From NCBI GenBank assembly GCA_037975125.1, contig CM075850.1, forward strand, positions 124,797,057-124,861,056: a stretch of DNA of 64,000 nucleotides, read 5' to 3'. The DNA is from Latrodectus hesperus. Taxonomy: Eukaryota; Arthropoda; Arachnida; Araneae; Theridiidae. How positions within the stretch are numbered: the stretch's first letter is position 1; each line of letters opens with the position of its first letter. A program made the translations under genes and the position numbers. The notes below the pieces were generated by a model. It was not told where the DNA came from, searched no databases, and was given only the letters and a program-made list of their open reading frames with translations. Below are positions 1 through 10,899 of this stretch, in pieces.

Positions 1-1895
1 TTTAATTGAAAATAAAAGTATTTTGAAAGTTTTACTAAATTTATTTTAATGAAAATTTTGTTTTCAGTTAGAAGAGAAATTTTAATGGAAAAATAATAAA
101 TTTTATCAAGGTTATACATTAAAATTATTTGCCAGTCTGTGTAGAAAGCTATTGCAAAATTTTAGTGAATCTCTTTTCAATTTGCGTTGGAATTAGAATA
201 AGAATTCTGATTTAAAGAATCAATTTTACCGAAAAATTAATTCCATACAGTTTCTATGATACCAAAAATTATTAAATTTTTGTAATTTTAATGAAGCTAC
301 AAAATTTTATATATTAAATTCATTTTAATCTAAAATGTTATTTCTCACTAAAGTAACAACTACCTTTGACAACACACAAAATATAGCTTATAAAAATCTA
401 AAAGTGAATTCATCTTCTAATTAAACTACATTGACCATGCCAATACATAACCCTTTAGTAAAAATTTCAAGTTTTTTTACGTGATTTTTCGCCAATTTAT
501 GTGTTTATTACTCATAATTAAAAACAAAAATACAGAGCTTCGGTAACAATGATTGATGTAAACATAATTATTTACCCCATATCTAATTTTATCTAAATAA
601 TTAGTTCGCGATATTATATATAATATCGATATTAAAGTATGGATATAGGTTTGTAGAGATGTTATTTTAAAAAGAAAAGTTGTTATACAATAAAAAGTTA
701 AAATAGTCAAGAACTTGTACAGATAGCACAACAAAATTTGTAAAAATATATTCTTTAAACATTTTTTATGTGTATTTGTGCTGTCCATATTTTAAGTCAA
801 ATATAGTAGGTGATCGGTTAACAATATGAAAAAATCGGACAATGAATACATATTTAGATAACGAAATAAAACGAATTCTAACGAACATTTCTTAGCTTTC
901 GGGTTGCCAAACTCAAAGGATAAAAAATTTGTTCGTTATTTTCCTTGAATTATGTTCCTTGCCTATGAACTTCAAAGCTCTATATTGGGAAAAATTTTTT
1001 TTCCCAATAGAATATTTATAACCCATGTACATAACCAGTTTCGGTTTCGATTTCTTTCAAAACCGAAACTAAATTCATTTTTGATGCTTTTCCCCTTATT
1101 TACTCATTTTCTTGTCTGTAGTCTTGAATAATGAATTCCAAATATGCTATTAATCACTTTACAACGACAATGCTACTAATTACTTCAAGAAAATTTGGAA
1201 AAAGAGAGAAAAGCAATCGACATTGGACATGTTTCTTAACGCCATGTAAATAACAAAATGAAAAGGACTCATTAATATGCAAAACTATATATATGAATAA
1301 TTTTTTTACAAACTTAATATGAAATTATGCATCTTTTTTTAAATTTCATTTTTAGAGAGTCTCTAGAACGAATGAATCGATTTCACAAAAAAATCTCTGC
1401 TAAATCTCTGATCAGTTAACGTACGATTCGGATAAGGAACATAGTATTGTAAAGAATTATGTTCATTAATCCATCACCAGCTGTATTTTAGTTCCAATTC
1501 ATCAATCGTATTTGAAAAACTTATATGTCTATATCATTGTGCAGATCGTAATCAATAAAAAATATCAGCAAAACTAAAAAATAAAACTGGTTTACTATAA
1601 TAATTAGTTTTATTATTAGTTTTACAGATATTTTTTATGCATTTTACTTCATGTGATTTAAAAATTTAAGGATTGATCTCAAATGGTAAAATTTATTTTT
1701 GTCTCTCCTAATTACCATATGTAAAAGTGAGCTAAATATTTTTCAATACAACTTTTAATAAGGATTGATTGTTAGTAGTATTTTTTATAATTTGAGATTG
1801 TCGGTAGAACCGGACAAGTACACAACTGCTTCAGCTTTTGCAATTTCGTTTTTGCAGTAGAATTTTCTACCTGTTCACCAATATTAAGAAAAATT
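1..1895. other. AT-rich sequence without a recognisable gene
   Basis: No coding signal is visible. The open frame at 477-788 (minus) is low complexity, rich in I, Y, L and F, and looks like chance. Two small inverted repeats lie at 983-1009 and 1038-1069 and are listed separately. Confidence 0.7.
983..1069. repeat. Two adjacent short inverted repeats
   Basis: The first has 12-bp perfect arms (TATTGGGAAAAA, 983-994, and its complement, 998-1009) with a 3-bp loop. The second has 10-bp perfect arms (GTTTCGGTTT, 1038-1047, and AAACCGAAAC, 1060-1069) with a 12-bp loop. Either could be a small hairpin in DNA or RNA. No function can be assigned. Confidence 0.6.
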
Positions 1896-2022
1896 AGCAG
1901 CTGAATGATTCACTCACTGGCCATCAGTTCAAAAGTTTATGAATTCGAATCCTGTTTATGGCATGGTTGTCTGTTGTGGTTTAGAATCTGCATACTCCAA
2001 GTGCAAAAAGTGATCATAGGTG
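1896..2022 (+). mobile_element. Degenerate SINE, group C (tRNA-Leu/Ser-like head)
   Basis: The segment follows the group C consensus seen better at 29014-29199 and 44353-44539. It has a head resembling GCAGCTGAATGATT, a B-box-like GAATTCGAATCC, then a body with GTGGTTTAGAATC and GTGCAAAAAGTGATC. The central body is shortened, so this is an old copy. Confidence 0.5.
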
Positions 2023-2432
2023 CACAAAATAACTCAACTAACCTAAGCTTAACGTTACTGTTTCTAATATCCCATCTGGTCTAACGGAATCCGATTAGAT
2101 CAATGAAACCGTTGCCATTAATGAAGAATAATTCTTATACAAGAAGTGGATAATTATGGATATCCTCCCAGTCCAATCCAAGACAGTCCAAGATGTGTTG
2201 TGGGGATGCCTGTTCTTGGGCGGCATTTAGGGCAAAAAGGAAACCACTTGCTACCCCCAGAATATATAAGACCTTTCAAGTGACCACTGGCAAGTCAGAA
2301 TCAGGTTCCTTTGCCAACCTGTTCACAAGAGGGGACCGCAGCTTCTCTCGTCTGAGCACTGGAGCACCCTGGGGTGGAAGGGAAAAGTGCAGCAGAAATC
2401 AAATTGATGAATAGCATCCTGATATCGATGCA
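2023..2432. other. Locally GC-richer unclassified segment
   Basis: Positions about 2160-2420 have a more balanced base composition than the surroundings and hold a 73-codon open frame (2193-2414, plus) rich in R, S and G. I recognise no domain. The flanks at 1896-2022 and 2433-2500 both look like group C SINE, so this may be a foreign insert or part of another repeat. A host exon is not excluded but no splice signals stand out. Confidence 0.35.
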
Positions 2433-2500
2433 TTGAGTGGTTTAGAATCAATTCTGAACAATAGATCAAGGTCTAATTAAGTTTTGCGTGCAAAAAATTC
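2433..2500 (+). mobile_element. SINE group C tail fragment
   Basis: GTGGTTTAGAATC, then a stretch like GATCAAGGTCTAATTA and GCGTGCAAAAAA, match the 3' part of group C SINEs. The tRNA-like head is missing or displaced. Confidence 0.45.
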
Positions 2501-2525
2501 TGTTAAATTAATTAACAAACTAACT

Positions 2526-2833
2526 GCCGCCCAACTTGTCTAGTGGTCAGCGTGCCTAACTGCGGATAGGGAGCTCCTGCGTTCGAATCCCGGTTCGGGC
2601 ATGAATGTACTTTCTCTCTCTATCTTGTCTTTGTCCTTTCCTTGTTCGAATGAGGTGTGAATGGTTGCCAACCCTATAAACGGTTTCCTATGGCATGTGT
2701 GTAGAGCAAAGTCGTACTTTCACCTTCATGGTGCTCTGATTAAAATGAAAGACGCTCCCAATTGACTTAAATTCGCATAGCCAAAGGCATAGCGAGCTTG
2801 GCTTGTCCAAGTGTCATTAGTAACAACAACAAC
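2526..2833 (+). mobile_element. SINE, group A (variant A1)
   Basis: A tRNA-derived head starts GCCGCCCAACTTGTCTAGTG (A-box region), with a B box GTTCGAATCCCG near 2580. It is followed by a body with a TCTCTCTCTATCTTGTC tract, the core CCTATAAACGG, and a 3' part ending GTCATTAGTAACAAC. The element is flanked by a 12-bp direct repeat, AACAAACTAACT (2514-2525 and 2834-2845), a clear target-site duplication. The 3' end is a short (AAC)n run. Such elements are copied by a partner LINE through target-primed reverse transcription. Confidence 0.9.
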
Positions 2834-2934
2834 AACAAACTAACTCTACTTAATAATGGAAGTATTATAAATGAAAACAATTCATCATCACCTGAAAATC
2901 TTACGCAAAAATACTCCGTTAATTTAATGTAATT

Positions 2935-3360
2935 ATTTTAAAGTTGATATGACAAATAAACTTCTCCGTATGAAACCTTTTATTCAGACTTGGAACATCA
3001 GGCATGTCGACATCATGTTATCTCGACTACGAATCAGTCACACTGGTTTGACGCATAACTATATTTTATTATTCAATGAATCAGCACCTTTGTGTCTGAG
3101 TTGTAAAAATATATTAACCATATCTCATACCTTAATTGAATGTCCTAGTTTTAATCACATCAGCGTTATTTTTTTTCACAGCACTGTTTTAAATAAGACT
3201 CGATGAGGAAAATACTACCTCCAAATATTTTTGCTTTTCTACAGGCCGACAAAGTTTCGTATTGTCTGTAAATACCTTTCATTTGTCTCATTTTTATTGT
3301 TAAATGGGATACAAATTTGTCTAGATTTTTATCCCTGCGAACTTATGTGTGTTTTACCAT
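2935..3360 (+). pseudogene. 3' end of a Jockey-like non-LTR retrotransposon (5'-truncated)
   Basis: The 85-codon frame 2949-3206 has the conserved C-terminal region found after RNase H in Jockey-type LINEs: a NKLLRMKPFIQTW segment, then RLRISHTGLTH, then a C-x2-C (CLSC), then LTISHTLIECPSF giving the His/Cys pair. In these elements this cysteine-rich tail ends ORF2. Only about 85 codons remain and the frame ends at 3206, so the copy is 5'-truncated and non-autonomous. The region up to about 3360 is taken as its 3' untranslated tail. The motif pattern is specific; the clade call is from family knowledge. Confidence 0.75.
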
Positions 3361-3368
3361 TTTATTAG

Positions 3369-3650
3369 GCCGCCTACCCTGTCTAGTGGTCAGAGCGCCT
3401 GACTGCTGATAGGGAGGTCCTGGGTTCGAATCCGAGTTCAGGCATGGATGTACTTTTTCCTCTCTCTATCTATCTTATATTTGTCCTTTCCTTGTATGAA
3501 TGAGGTGTGAATGGTTGCCTACCCTATAAACGGGTCCCTATGGCATGTGTGTACTCAGGAAGTCGGACTCTACACCAAAATAGGGTTCAGTTGGAAAAGT
3601 GGAGCAGCGCACCCCATATTGTCAGCCTGGCTGGCACTAGACAACAACCA
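3369..3650 (+). mobile_element. SINE, group A (variant A2)
   Basis: The first half, from the tRNA-like head GCCGCC to the core CCCTATAAACGGGT and GGCATGTGTGTA, is nearly the same as variant A1. The 3' part differs: CTCAGGAAGTCGGACTC, AAAAGTGGAGCAGCGCACCC and CAGCCTGGCTGGCAC, ending ACAACAACC. A similar 3' end occurs in the minus-strand copy at 10478-10750. A direct repeat beginning ACCATTTT on both sides (near 3357 and 3648) may be the target-site duplication. Confidence 0.85.
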
Positions 3651-3789
3651 TTTTTTTATAATTGAAATTTTATTGTATTTTATTTCTGATTTGCTGTGCG
3701 GATTCTTTTAACCTTTTTTCGGTGCAGCATGTCTTTTTTTTAGATTTTGTGCTAGGAAATGAGACTCACTCATAATATGATAGTCAAAT

Positions 3790-4255
3790 ATGATGAGGTT
3801 TCCATTGCTTTGTTTGGGTTTCTAAGAGGACCTTTTCATCAATAGTGGGCCATATGCACGCGTCGCAAGGGAGGAAACCAAGAAAGTTATCACAATCTTC
3901 TTTTAGAGTAGATGAAACCCACTTCTCTGAACGATGTGTGCGTAAGAGCGTTTTCCTCTTAATGCTCATCTGTGATTAGGCTTTAATCTGGGAGCTTCTA
4001 CTAAGCCAGGGTATGCAAAAAAACTTTAGGATTTTTTGAAAACCTTCGATAGGTTGCCTTTTCCTAAATGGGGGAGGGGTATTCATGTGATCTATGGGAA
4101 GAAATTTGGAATACTTCCAAATATACTTAGATGACCTTGTCAAGTATATATGTTCTAAAGGGAGATGCAACATGGATCCTCCGTTATTCAAAAGTTGCTA
4201 GTATCGAACTTGAAGCTTTCCATTCGGGAAAACCTGGTCCTACCACTACGACAAA
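3790..4255 (-). mobile_element. Degenerate tRNA-derived SINE(s), group D
   Basis: Read on the minus strand, a tRNA-like head (B-box-like GTTCGATACTAG, near 4200) precedes a body with CCTCCC...GCGACGCG...CATATGGCCC and AAAAGGTCC. It resembles the better copies at 37775-38040 and 41288-41515. The length suggests two copies or one interrupted copy. Open frames here (3784-3969, 3976-4191) belong to the repeat. Confidence 0.4.
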
Positions 4256-4319
4256 CCTAATAATCTACATCTTATCACTTCGTAATAGACCGCCTAAAAT
4301 CTAGACGGTTATATCTTTT

Positions 4320-4550
4320 TTAATACCTACCGCATAATAATGCTTCCTGGGAAGACTTTTTCACTGGATAATGAGACAAAAGTGGAAATCTGAGATACAA
4401 AATCTCAAACCTATTTACTGTGGGATTTTCAGGACAAAGCAAAAACACTACATCCTTCTCCTGTTGCTCAATTGAACCTAGGATCGAACCCGGCACCTTA
4501 CTCACGAAAGATCGTAAGCCTCTAATACTAAACTACAATAACTCAGCCGT
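4320..4550 (-). mobile_element. Degenerate tRNA-derived SINE, minus strand
   Basis: The right edge on the minus strand reads as a tRNA-like head with GGCTGAGTTATTGTAGTTTAG and a B box GGGTTCGATCCTAGG. The body follows toward lower coordinates. The 61-codon open frame here is a shadow of the repeat. Confidence 0.45.
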
Positions 4551-4970
4551 ATTATAATTTCTTAATAATTCGCATTTATATCCAAACTTATATCCATAGT
4601 TGGAATTTTTCGCCAACAAAACTAAAAAAAGAATAAAAAAATGTGAAAAATCTTAAAATATTTGTCTTGTTTCCATTAAGACTATTATTTCATTTTATGA
4701 CGGAATTATTTTATTTTTAAGTTAAAATTTTTCTCCATTAGTACGTAAAGAATTTGCTGCAACAATTTTTTCCCCATTGTAGAATAATCTTGAGACGCAT
4801 TTAAAGGAATTTTTTCTACGGATACTTATTTTAAAGAAGTTTGAAACAGATGTTACACTTTTTATTTCTATTCGAGTTCTTTAGATTTATATTCCCCGCC
4901 GTAAAAATCATTAATTTGAACAAAGGATTTCCTAATTAGTTTTCGATGGTTCATTTCATTTTTTAAAGTA

Positions 4971-5861
4971 TTAGGTTGGTGCGTATGAAATGTCGGATTC
5001 TTAAGTGATTGTATAAAACTGCATATCTTTCTTCAAAAGCTGTTTATTCAATCAAAGTATGCTCCATTCGCTTCAATACACTTCTCCCAACGAGATTTTA
5101 AAGCGTAGATGCCTGTCTTAAAAAATTTTGGTCTTTAGAATTAATAAACTCTGATATCGAGTTTTTTAGACTGTCTTCATTTTCATAGTGTTTGCCCCTT
5201 AAAAACAGCTCTAAATGCTTGAAAAAATGAAAATCGGTCGGCGAGAGATCCGGTGAATAGGGTGGATGCTGCAATGATGAGCATACGTTTAACCGATCCA
5301 GCTTATTTCGCTCTGTCAGTGCGTGCGGTACCCACTTGTCCATCTTCTTAACCTTGCCAATCTCAGAAAGGTGTCTCAATATCGTTGTATGGTCATTTTC
5401 ATCCTGATAGCAAGTTCCCTCGTGGATACGGCTGGATCCGCTTCCACTAGAGCCTTCAGGTCATCATTCTTCACAGACGTTTTGGGTCTTCCGCGCGGCT
5501 CATTTTGCAGTGAAAAATCGCCAGTCCGAAATTTTTCGAACCAACGCTGCACTTTCCGATCGTTAACCGTATTCTCCCCAAACGCTTGGTTTATGTTGCG
5601 TGCAGCTTTTGCAGCACTATTACCAAGTTTGTACTCATATAAGAAAATGACGCGAATGTCGGCAGAATTCATATCGGCAATAAACTCAAAAGAAATAAAA
5701 AAGGGAAGACCTTCGAGAAAACCTATTTTGCTGAAATGAGTCTCTGGCAATGGACAATACGAGTATGAATGAGGTTATGCCAAATACAAAAGTATAACGA
5801 AAACAGGGAGGAAAACGTCCGCATGTAAAGAGAATCCGACATTTCATACGCACCAACCTAA
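4971..5861 (-). mobile_element. Mariner transposon, internally deleted, with intact ends
   Basis: The element is bounded by perfect 31-bp terminal inverted repeats beginning TTAGGTTGGTGCGTATGAAA (4971-5001 and 5831-5861) and flanked by a TA dinucleotide on each side (4969-4970, 5862-5863), the mariner target duplication. It is 891 bp long, whereas full-length mariners are about 1.3 kb. The transposase on the minus strand is broken. The end sequence and protein resemble the cecropia/Hsmar1-type mariners (family knowledge). Intact ends mean it could still be moved by a transposase supplied elsewhere. Confidence 0.95.
5098..5750 (-). pseudogene. Mariner transposase remnant (frameshifted, internal deletion)
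   Basis: The N-terminal part (5750-5376) keeps the helix-turn-helix DNA-binding region: RVIFLYEYKLGNSAAKAARN, then VQRWFEKFRTGDFSLQNEPR. A shift of reading frame near 5376 separates it from the second piece (5379-5098), which starts in LSEIGKVKKMDKWVPH and then jumps directly to HPPYSPDLSPTDFHFF. Comparison with the usual family layout of about 345 residues shows that roughly 130 residues are missing. They include the segments that carry the first two catalytic aspartates; the third (the D of SPTDFH) remains. The product cannot be an active transposase. Confidence 0.92.
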
Positions 5862-6184
5862 TATTTGATTAACTGTTAATTTGTGTTCGAGCATTCGAAC
5901 ACTTGTTCATATACGAAGGTCATTCATAAACAACACGCACATTTAAGAATTTCAATTACTAAACAAACTCATGGAATTAAATTATGGAAAGCATTTTTCG
6001 AAATGTGTGTAAAACTTCAGCTTTGCTATTAAGGTAAATGTGAGTATTTCCAATATTTATTATGTATTTCTTTTTTTTTTCGTTATGATGTATTATGCAC
6101 TGTTGATTATTATTAACACAAAATAAATACTTTAAATATAAATGATTGGGTATTAAAACGGATTTAAGCATTATGAATATTAGC

Positions 6185-6345
6185 TTAGGAGGGGAGTATA
6201 GAGCTCGACATCCACATTTTGCCTACTATTGGCTCATTCTACAAGGAGACTAAAAGCATCGATATCTAACATGGGAATCGAACTCAGGAACGATTGAATC
6301 ATTAACCAGAGGGTTGATTATACAACTAGGAATAGAGATTAGCAT
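6185..6345 (-). mobile_element. Possible degenerate tRNA-derived SINE
   Basis: On the minus strand a GAGTTCGATTCCCATG B-box-like motif (near 6280) lies after an A-box-like stretch. The body resembles other minus-strand SINE remnants in this window but is too decayed to group. Confidence 0.3.
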
Positions 6346-6366
6346 TTTTAGAAGTTTTTGTGTTAA

Positions 6367-6675
6367 GCTGACCAACTTGTCTAGTAGTCAGCGTGCCTGA
6401 CTGCGGATAAGGAGGTCCTGGGTTCGAAACCCGGTTTGGGCATGGATGTAGTTTCTCTCTCTATCTATCCTGTCTTTCTCCTTTCCTTGTGTGAATGAGG
6501 TGTGAATGGTTGCCTACCCTATAAACGGGTCCCTATGGCATGTGTGTAGAGCAAAGTCGTACTTTCACCTTCATGGTGCTCTGATTAAACGAAAGACGCT
6601 CCCAATTGACTTAAATTCGCATAGCCAAGGCATAGCGAGCTTGGCTTGTCCAAGTGTCATTAGTAACAACAGCAA
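6367..6675 (+). mobile_element. SINE, group A (variant A1)
   Basis: Nearly the same as 2526-2833: A-box region ACTTGTCTAGTAGTCAGCG, B box GTTCGAAACCCGG, core CCCTATAAACGGGT, and the A1 3' end GTCATTAGTAACAAC. Flanking direct repeats beginning AAGTTTTTGT (near 6351 and 6676) support insertion by retrotransposition. The 63-codon open frame inside is a repeat shadow. Confidence 0.88.
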
Positions 6676-6696
6676 AAGTTTTTGTTGTTATAGCTA

Positions 6697-6842
6697 AGCT
6701 GAGATGGCCGAATGGTTATCGTCCTTGCGTTACATTTAACAATACGTGTGTTCGAATCTCACCATGGGCCTGGATGCTTCAATGCTTTGGAATGTACTGT
6801 AAGCCATAGGTCTCAGTCTAATTAGCCCTTGTGTACAAAAAA
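6697..6842 (+). mobile_element. SINE, group C (tRNA-Ser/Leu-like head)
   Basis: The head GCTGAGATGGCCGAATGGTT is a good tRNA A-box region and TGTTCGAATCTCACC is the B box. The body carries TGGAATGTACTGTAAGCC and TCTAATTAGCCCTTGTGT, as in other group C copies. It lies immediately downstream of the group A SINE, close to that element's target duplication. Confidence 0.75.
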
Positions 6843-7144
6843 AGAGCGGTAAACCCCAATTATTATTCTAATTAAAATTTCCCTTTTGTGTCCTTTATCA
6901 AGCATACTACTCGGAAATGTTAGAAATTTTGAGAAACATTATATGCGTGTTAGTAGTAAATGACTAACATGTGACGCCATTTGTCTCCTTACATGCCTAT
7001 CAGATATGATTATGTCGATAAAAACATGCAGGGTAGGATCCAAAGTATCCAGCAAGCTGTGTGATTTAATTGTGTCACACTTCTGTGAGTATGATACATT
7101 ACATTTAAGCGTTAAAAGTATAATTTTCATGGAGGTCAATGCGG

Positions 7145-7350
7145 ACATGTGGCAGACAAGCATTACTTAGAGCGAAAGGCCTCTGGTTCGAACCGAAACA
7201 CTGTTGAACAGCAGTAGCTGGAGATTGCTTTTCTGTCGTAAGTCGCGCACCTGTCGAGGTGAATAGTAGAAAGTTTTCGGGGTTTTCTCCTTGAGACAAG
7301 TGAATACGGCATACAATGTATGAAAATTAATTCTGGAAGGCACATGATAT
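7145..7350 (+). mobile_element. SINE-like element, group D
   Basis: A tRNA-like head has the B box TGGTTCGAACCG (near 7185). It is followed by a body with GTTTTCGGGGTTTTCTCC and ACAAGTGAATACGGC that matches, in reverse, the minus-strand copies at 37775-38040 and 41288-41515. Several small overlapping open frames here are repeat shadows. Confidence 0.5.
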
Positions 7351-7529
7351 ATGCTCGATAAGTTATTAAAAATATTTTTCATAAATTTCGGTCTTTGAGT
7401 TGACTACTCACGGATTCGATCTCAACCGCTAAGTAATAATGCTATATGGAAATTGCGATTTCACTTTTTGCATGGAAATCTATCACGGTGGCCGCTCGTG
7501 GGGTTTTCCTATTTTACTCCTTCCACTTG

Positions 7530-7532
<3 letters not shown>

Positions 7533-7617
<85 letters not shown>
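7533..7617. repeat. (AT)n microsatellite
   Basis: About 85 bp of uninterrupted AT dinucleotide. The IY-repeat open frame across it is an artefact. Confidence 0.97.
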
Positions 7618-7620
<3 letters not shown>

Positions 7621-7954
7621 CTCCTGTGTGGATATACAAGATGAATGTTCAAACGCCTTGAAAATGTACAGAATAAAAATAAGGATATTTTTAAGAAATA
7701 GCGTGGATTTAGAAAAGACAGATAATATAATATTAATTGATGTTACTCGTTATTTAGTAATCCCTGGGGTTTCAAATGTCTCAATTCAAGCTAAGAAGTA
7801 TAAAAAAAGTTGGTGATGAAATCTAAAGAGGCCTATTGGCTCTGACTTTGGCTGCACAAAGCTGAAGCCAACTTTTCTAGCATGAAATGTTAATTAATAA
7901 GTACCCTACTGCCATTACATTTTGTCAAAAAATTCGTTTTTAATTTTATTAATT

Positions 7955-8237
7955 ATGGCGGGCACTTAGCGACTAATTCTTCTCCACAACAAATCCGGTA
8001 ACGGCTTCTCATTTATTGTTAACCGGTGGGTACCTGTGAACCAAGTCATGGAGACGAGCAACATTACCCACGTTATACCACCATAAACTTGTTTATAGGG
8101 TGGGCCACATTCATACATCATCTCAGTAAAAAATGACAGCGAAACATAGAAAGAAACATCCCTGCCTAAACTTGGATTCGAACTAGGAACCAATAACTTA
8201 GAAGTCGGGAACACTAACCACACAGCCATCGGTCGCC
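7955..8237 (-). mobile_element. SINE, group B
   Basis: On the minus strand it has a tRNA-like head (GGCTGTGTGGTTAGTG, B box AGTTCGAATCCAAG). The body then contains CACCCTATAAAC and GGTGGTATAACGTGGGTAA, as in the better copy at 28142-28440. The 87-codon minus-strand open frame is a repeat shadow. Confidence 0.8.
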
Positions 8238-8619
8238 TTTCTTACGTTTCCGTGCATGCTGCCATTTCATTTGTGAAAATATTTTTACACATCTTTTGTC
8301 TCTGTTTAAGTAAGCAGAATTCTGTATCACTGCGTTAAAACTATTGAATAAGTATTTGCATAAAATATAACTTAATTTTTGTATCAGTAGATGGCAATAG
8401 TACGTATACCAGATTTGTATATTTACCAATGATTTTAATTGTCTTGAGGGGATCTAGATTACGTGAATTATTAAATATGGCATTTGAAATTGAAGCATGC
8501 TTTAATAATTTATAGAAGATTTGTGTAAATTATTTAGTTATAATATTTTTTACAGCGTTCTAACCATAACCGTACTCGAATGACTATTCCAAAGTCAGAT
8601 ATGAAATAAACTCGCTTTG

Positions 8620-9010
8620 AAGAGAGAGAACAGTAACCTGGTAGCATCCGGTCATCGTTGAATTATTTCTTTCAGTCCCATCTTTTTATTAAAAATACCT
8701 GGACATTCAACATCTTCACCCCTCCCTCCCGACAGAGAATCGATAGATATTACCGATCGCGTGACTGTAAATCTCGCCAGATGGACGGTCACTTTCTTTT
8801 TGATCGACTTCTGCTAAGAAGCGAAAATGCTTTACTACAATATTAAACGATTTTTTTTCCTTTTTTTCCTGCCGCGGATTAGCCATTTTTTTCTCTTTGT
8901 CACGGAAGCTGACAAGAATCGTCTGAGAACATCCATGTAATAATTTTCGAACTTTTTTTTATTTTCCTGCTGTCCAAGCAACATTGTTGGAGCGATTATT
9001 TTTATTTTTT
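8620..9010. other. GC-richer unique island (candidate regulatory or exon sequence)
   Basis: Positions 8640-8830 and 8870-8960 contain non-repetitive, less AT-biased sequence, for example CGATAGATATTACCGATCGC and CCGCGGATTAGCC. It resembles neither the SINEs nor the other repeats. There is no good open frame. A CAG|GTATTT donor-like site occurs on the minus strand near 8703, but nothing else supports an exon. Confidence 0.3.
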
Positions 9011-10189
9011 TTGGCGATTAAAAGAAATCGTTTTTCCACTTTATGATCGAACAGAAACTTTTCTTGCCTAAAATAATGCATTTTTTCGAATCATCAGAAA
9101 ATATAAGATACATTCCACCACATAAATTAAAGTAATTGAAATGATAGAAGTAATTAAAACTCATGACTCTCTAATTAAAAAAAAACATTGTCAGCATTGT
9201 TATTTTCTCATTCTATTTTTTGGGATTAAAAAAATACATTAGTACAATGTGTACAAAGTGGTCAGATAATAAAGTTTTCCTTACTCTTATATGTAATAAA
9301 TTTTTACAAACAACTCAAATTACACAATCCATATATAATACCTTCATAAATTAAAGCATTTAAATGATTAGAAATTAAAATAATAGGAATAAACTAAACG
9401 TGAAGCGAGCTATTTCTGCTGACTAAGAAATATTGTTGGCGCTGTTATTTTCTTTTATTTTTGGTGAATAAAAAAGTTCATTTCCACTCTATATGCTTAA
9501 AAAGTAAAACTATTCTTTTTTAACCATGCATAAGTAGGAAAGACAATTCTTCCACAATTAAAGAAAATTGGTATAATTGAAAATGGAATAATTAAAAATG
9601 AAGTTATACCTATTTTTATGAGATGATAAGTTATTCCTTGGGTGATTACCATCAAGTTGAGAAAAAAATAATGGCTTTTAAGTTAAGAAGATTAGAAAAA
9701 GTAAATGAAATCGTAAATTGAAGCTTAAGAAGGAAAGGAAAATCGTATGTTCGAATTTGCAACAATGATTTCATGTAACTTATTATTGAACTATGAAAAA
9801 CGGCAACCAATGGAAAGCGGTTTGAAATCATATTATTTCAATTAAGTTCAGTGACAATTATTGTTACAATGAAAATTATTTCTTTCTCAATTAAATAAAA
9901 TTCTGAATCCACTGTTTGCAGTCTTGATAAAACGAATCCAACATGTTTGGTGTTTTCATTATACACCAAAAATGGTGGATCATTTAATTCACTAAATTAG
10001 TGGTGGACCGCAGTCAATGTATCATGTGTTCCTCCACTGGAAAATTCCTATTTCAAAATATTTTTGTTTTTCAAATTTTTGAATTAATTATGAAATTGTT
10101 GAACCATGAAGCATTGTAAACGTTGGATATTTTTTCCCAAATTCACCCTTGTGAAGCAATATTGATATGTTTTTCGCACACAGCTCCAT
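9011..10189. other. AT-rich sequence without a recognisable gene
   Basis: No coding potential or clear repeat is visible. The composition is uniformly AT-rich. Confidence 0.6.
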
Positions 10190-10330
10190 TTTAAACACAA
10201 GGACTAATTGGAGAAAGACCTACAGATTTAAATGGTTGTTGAAAACACTAGAAACATCCATACTTCAAGTTGGACACGAATCCATGAACTCTTGAGTTGA
10301 AGACTGCTTACAATTCAGCTGTCATTCTTA
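10190..10330 (-). mobile_element. Degenerate SINE, group C
   Basis: The order of motifs follows group C on the minus strand: ACAAGGACTAATTGG, GACCTACAGATTTAAATGG, AACATCCATACTTCAAGTTGG and ACGAATCCATGAACTC. Many substitutions separate it from the better copies. Confidence 0.6.
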
Positions 10331-10477
10331 TGGCAACAATTATTTCCATTAACAATAAAAGGAGGCGAAATTTAATTTAGGTAATATTAACTTATTATAA
10401 GATTTTCGCATACATTATATGAAAATGTTAATTATATATAACAAAAAAGTTTCATCAATTTTGTTCTCATTATAATT

Positions 10478-10750
10478 GTTGTTGTCGTGTGCCAGCTAGG
10501 CTGGCAATATAGGGTGCGCTGCTCCACTTTTCCAACTGAACCATATTTAGGTGTGGAGTCCGACTTCCTCAGTACACACATGCCATAGGTACCCATTTAT
10601 AGGGTAGGCAACCATTCACAACCCATTCATACAAGGAAAGGACAAAGACAGGATAGATAGAGAGAGAAAAGTACATCCATGCCCGAACCGGGATTCGAAC
10701 CCAGGACCGCCAGTTCGCAGACACGCTGACCACAAGACAAGTTGGGCGGC
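10478..10750 (-). mobile_element. SINE, group A (variant A2)
   Basis: On the minus strand the copy runs from GCCGCCCAACTTGT (10750) to a (CAA)n-like end (10478). It carries the A2 3' half (CAGCCTAGCTGGCACACG, AAGTGGAGCAGCGCACCC). It is flanked by a perfect 13-bp direct repeat TCTCATTATAATT (10465-10477 and 10751-10763), the target-site duplication. Confidence 0.92.
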
Positions 10751-10899
10751 TCTCATTATAATTAAAATAATTAATATAAATTTTTCATCTAAGATTAACT
10801 TTCACATTAGACTTTCGAATAGACTTTATATAGCATATTGAAAGTAGTGTGATTTGGGTTCTTTTATTTTCTTGAATACTGTACTAGTGGTGTCCTGGT

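Noticed and set aside
477..788. 103-codon minus-strand frame
   Set aside because: Low-complexity I/Y/L/F composition expected by chance in AT-rich DNA; no motif.
5323..5739. 138-codon plus-strand frame
   Set aside because: Antisense shadow of the mariner transposase.
6697..6770. Possible genuine tRNA gene
   Set aside because: The head is followed by a SINE body and the stems are imperfect. The same applies to the heads at 2526, 3369, 6367 and 28142; no free-standing tRNA gene was found.
7966..8229. 87-codon minus-strand frame
   Set aside because: Lies wholly in a group B SINE.
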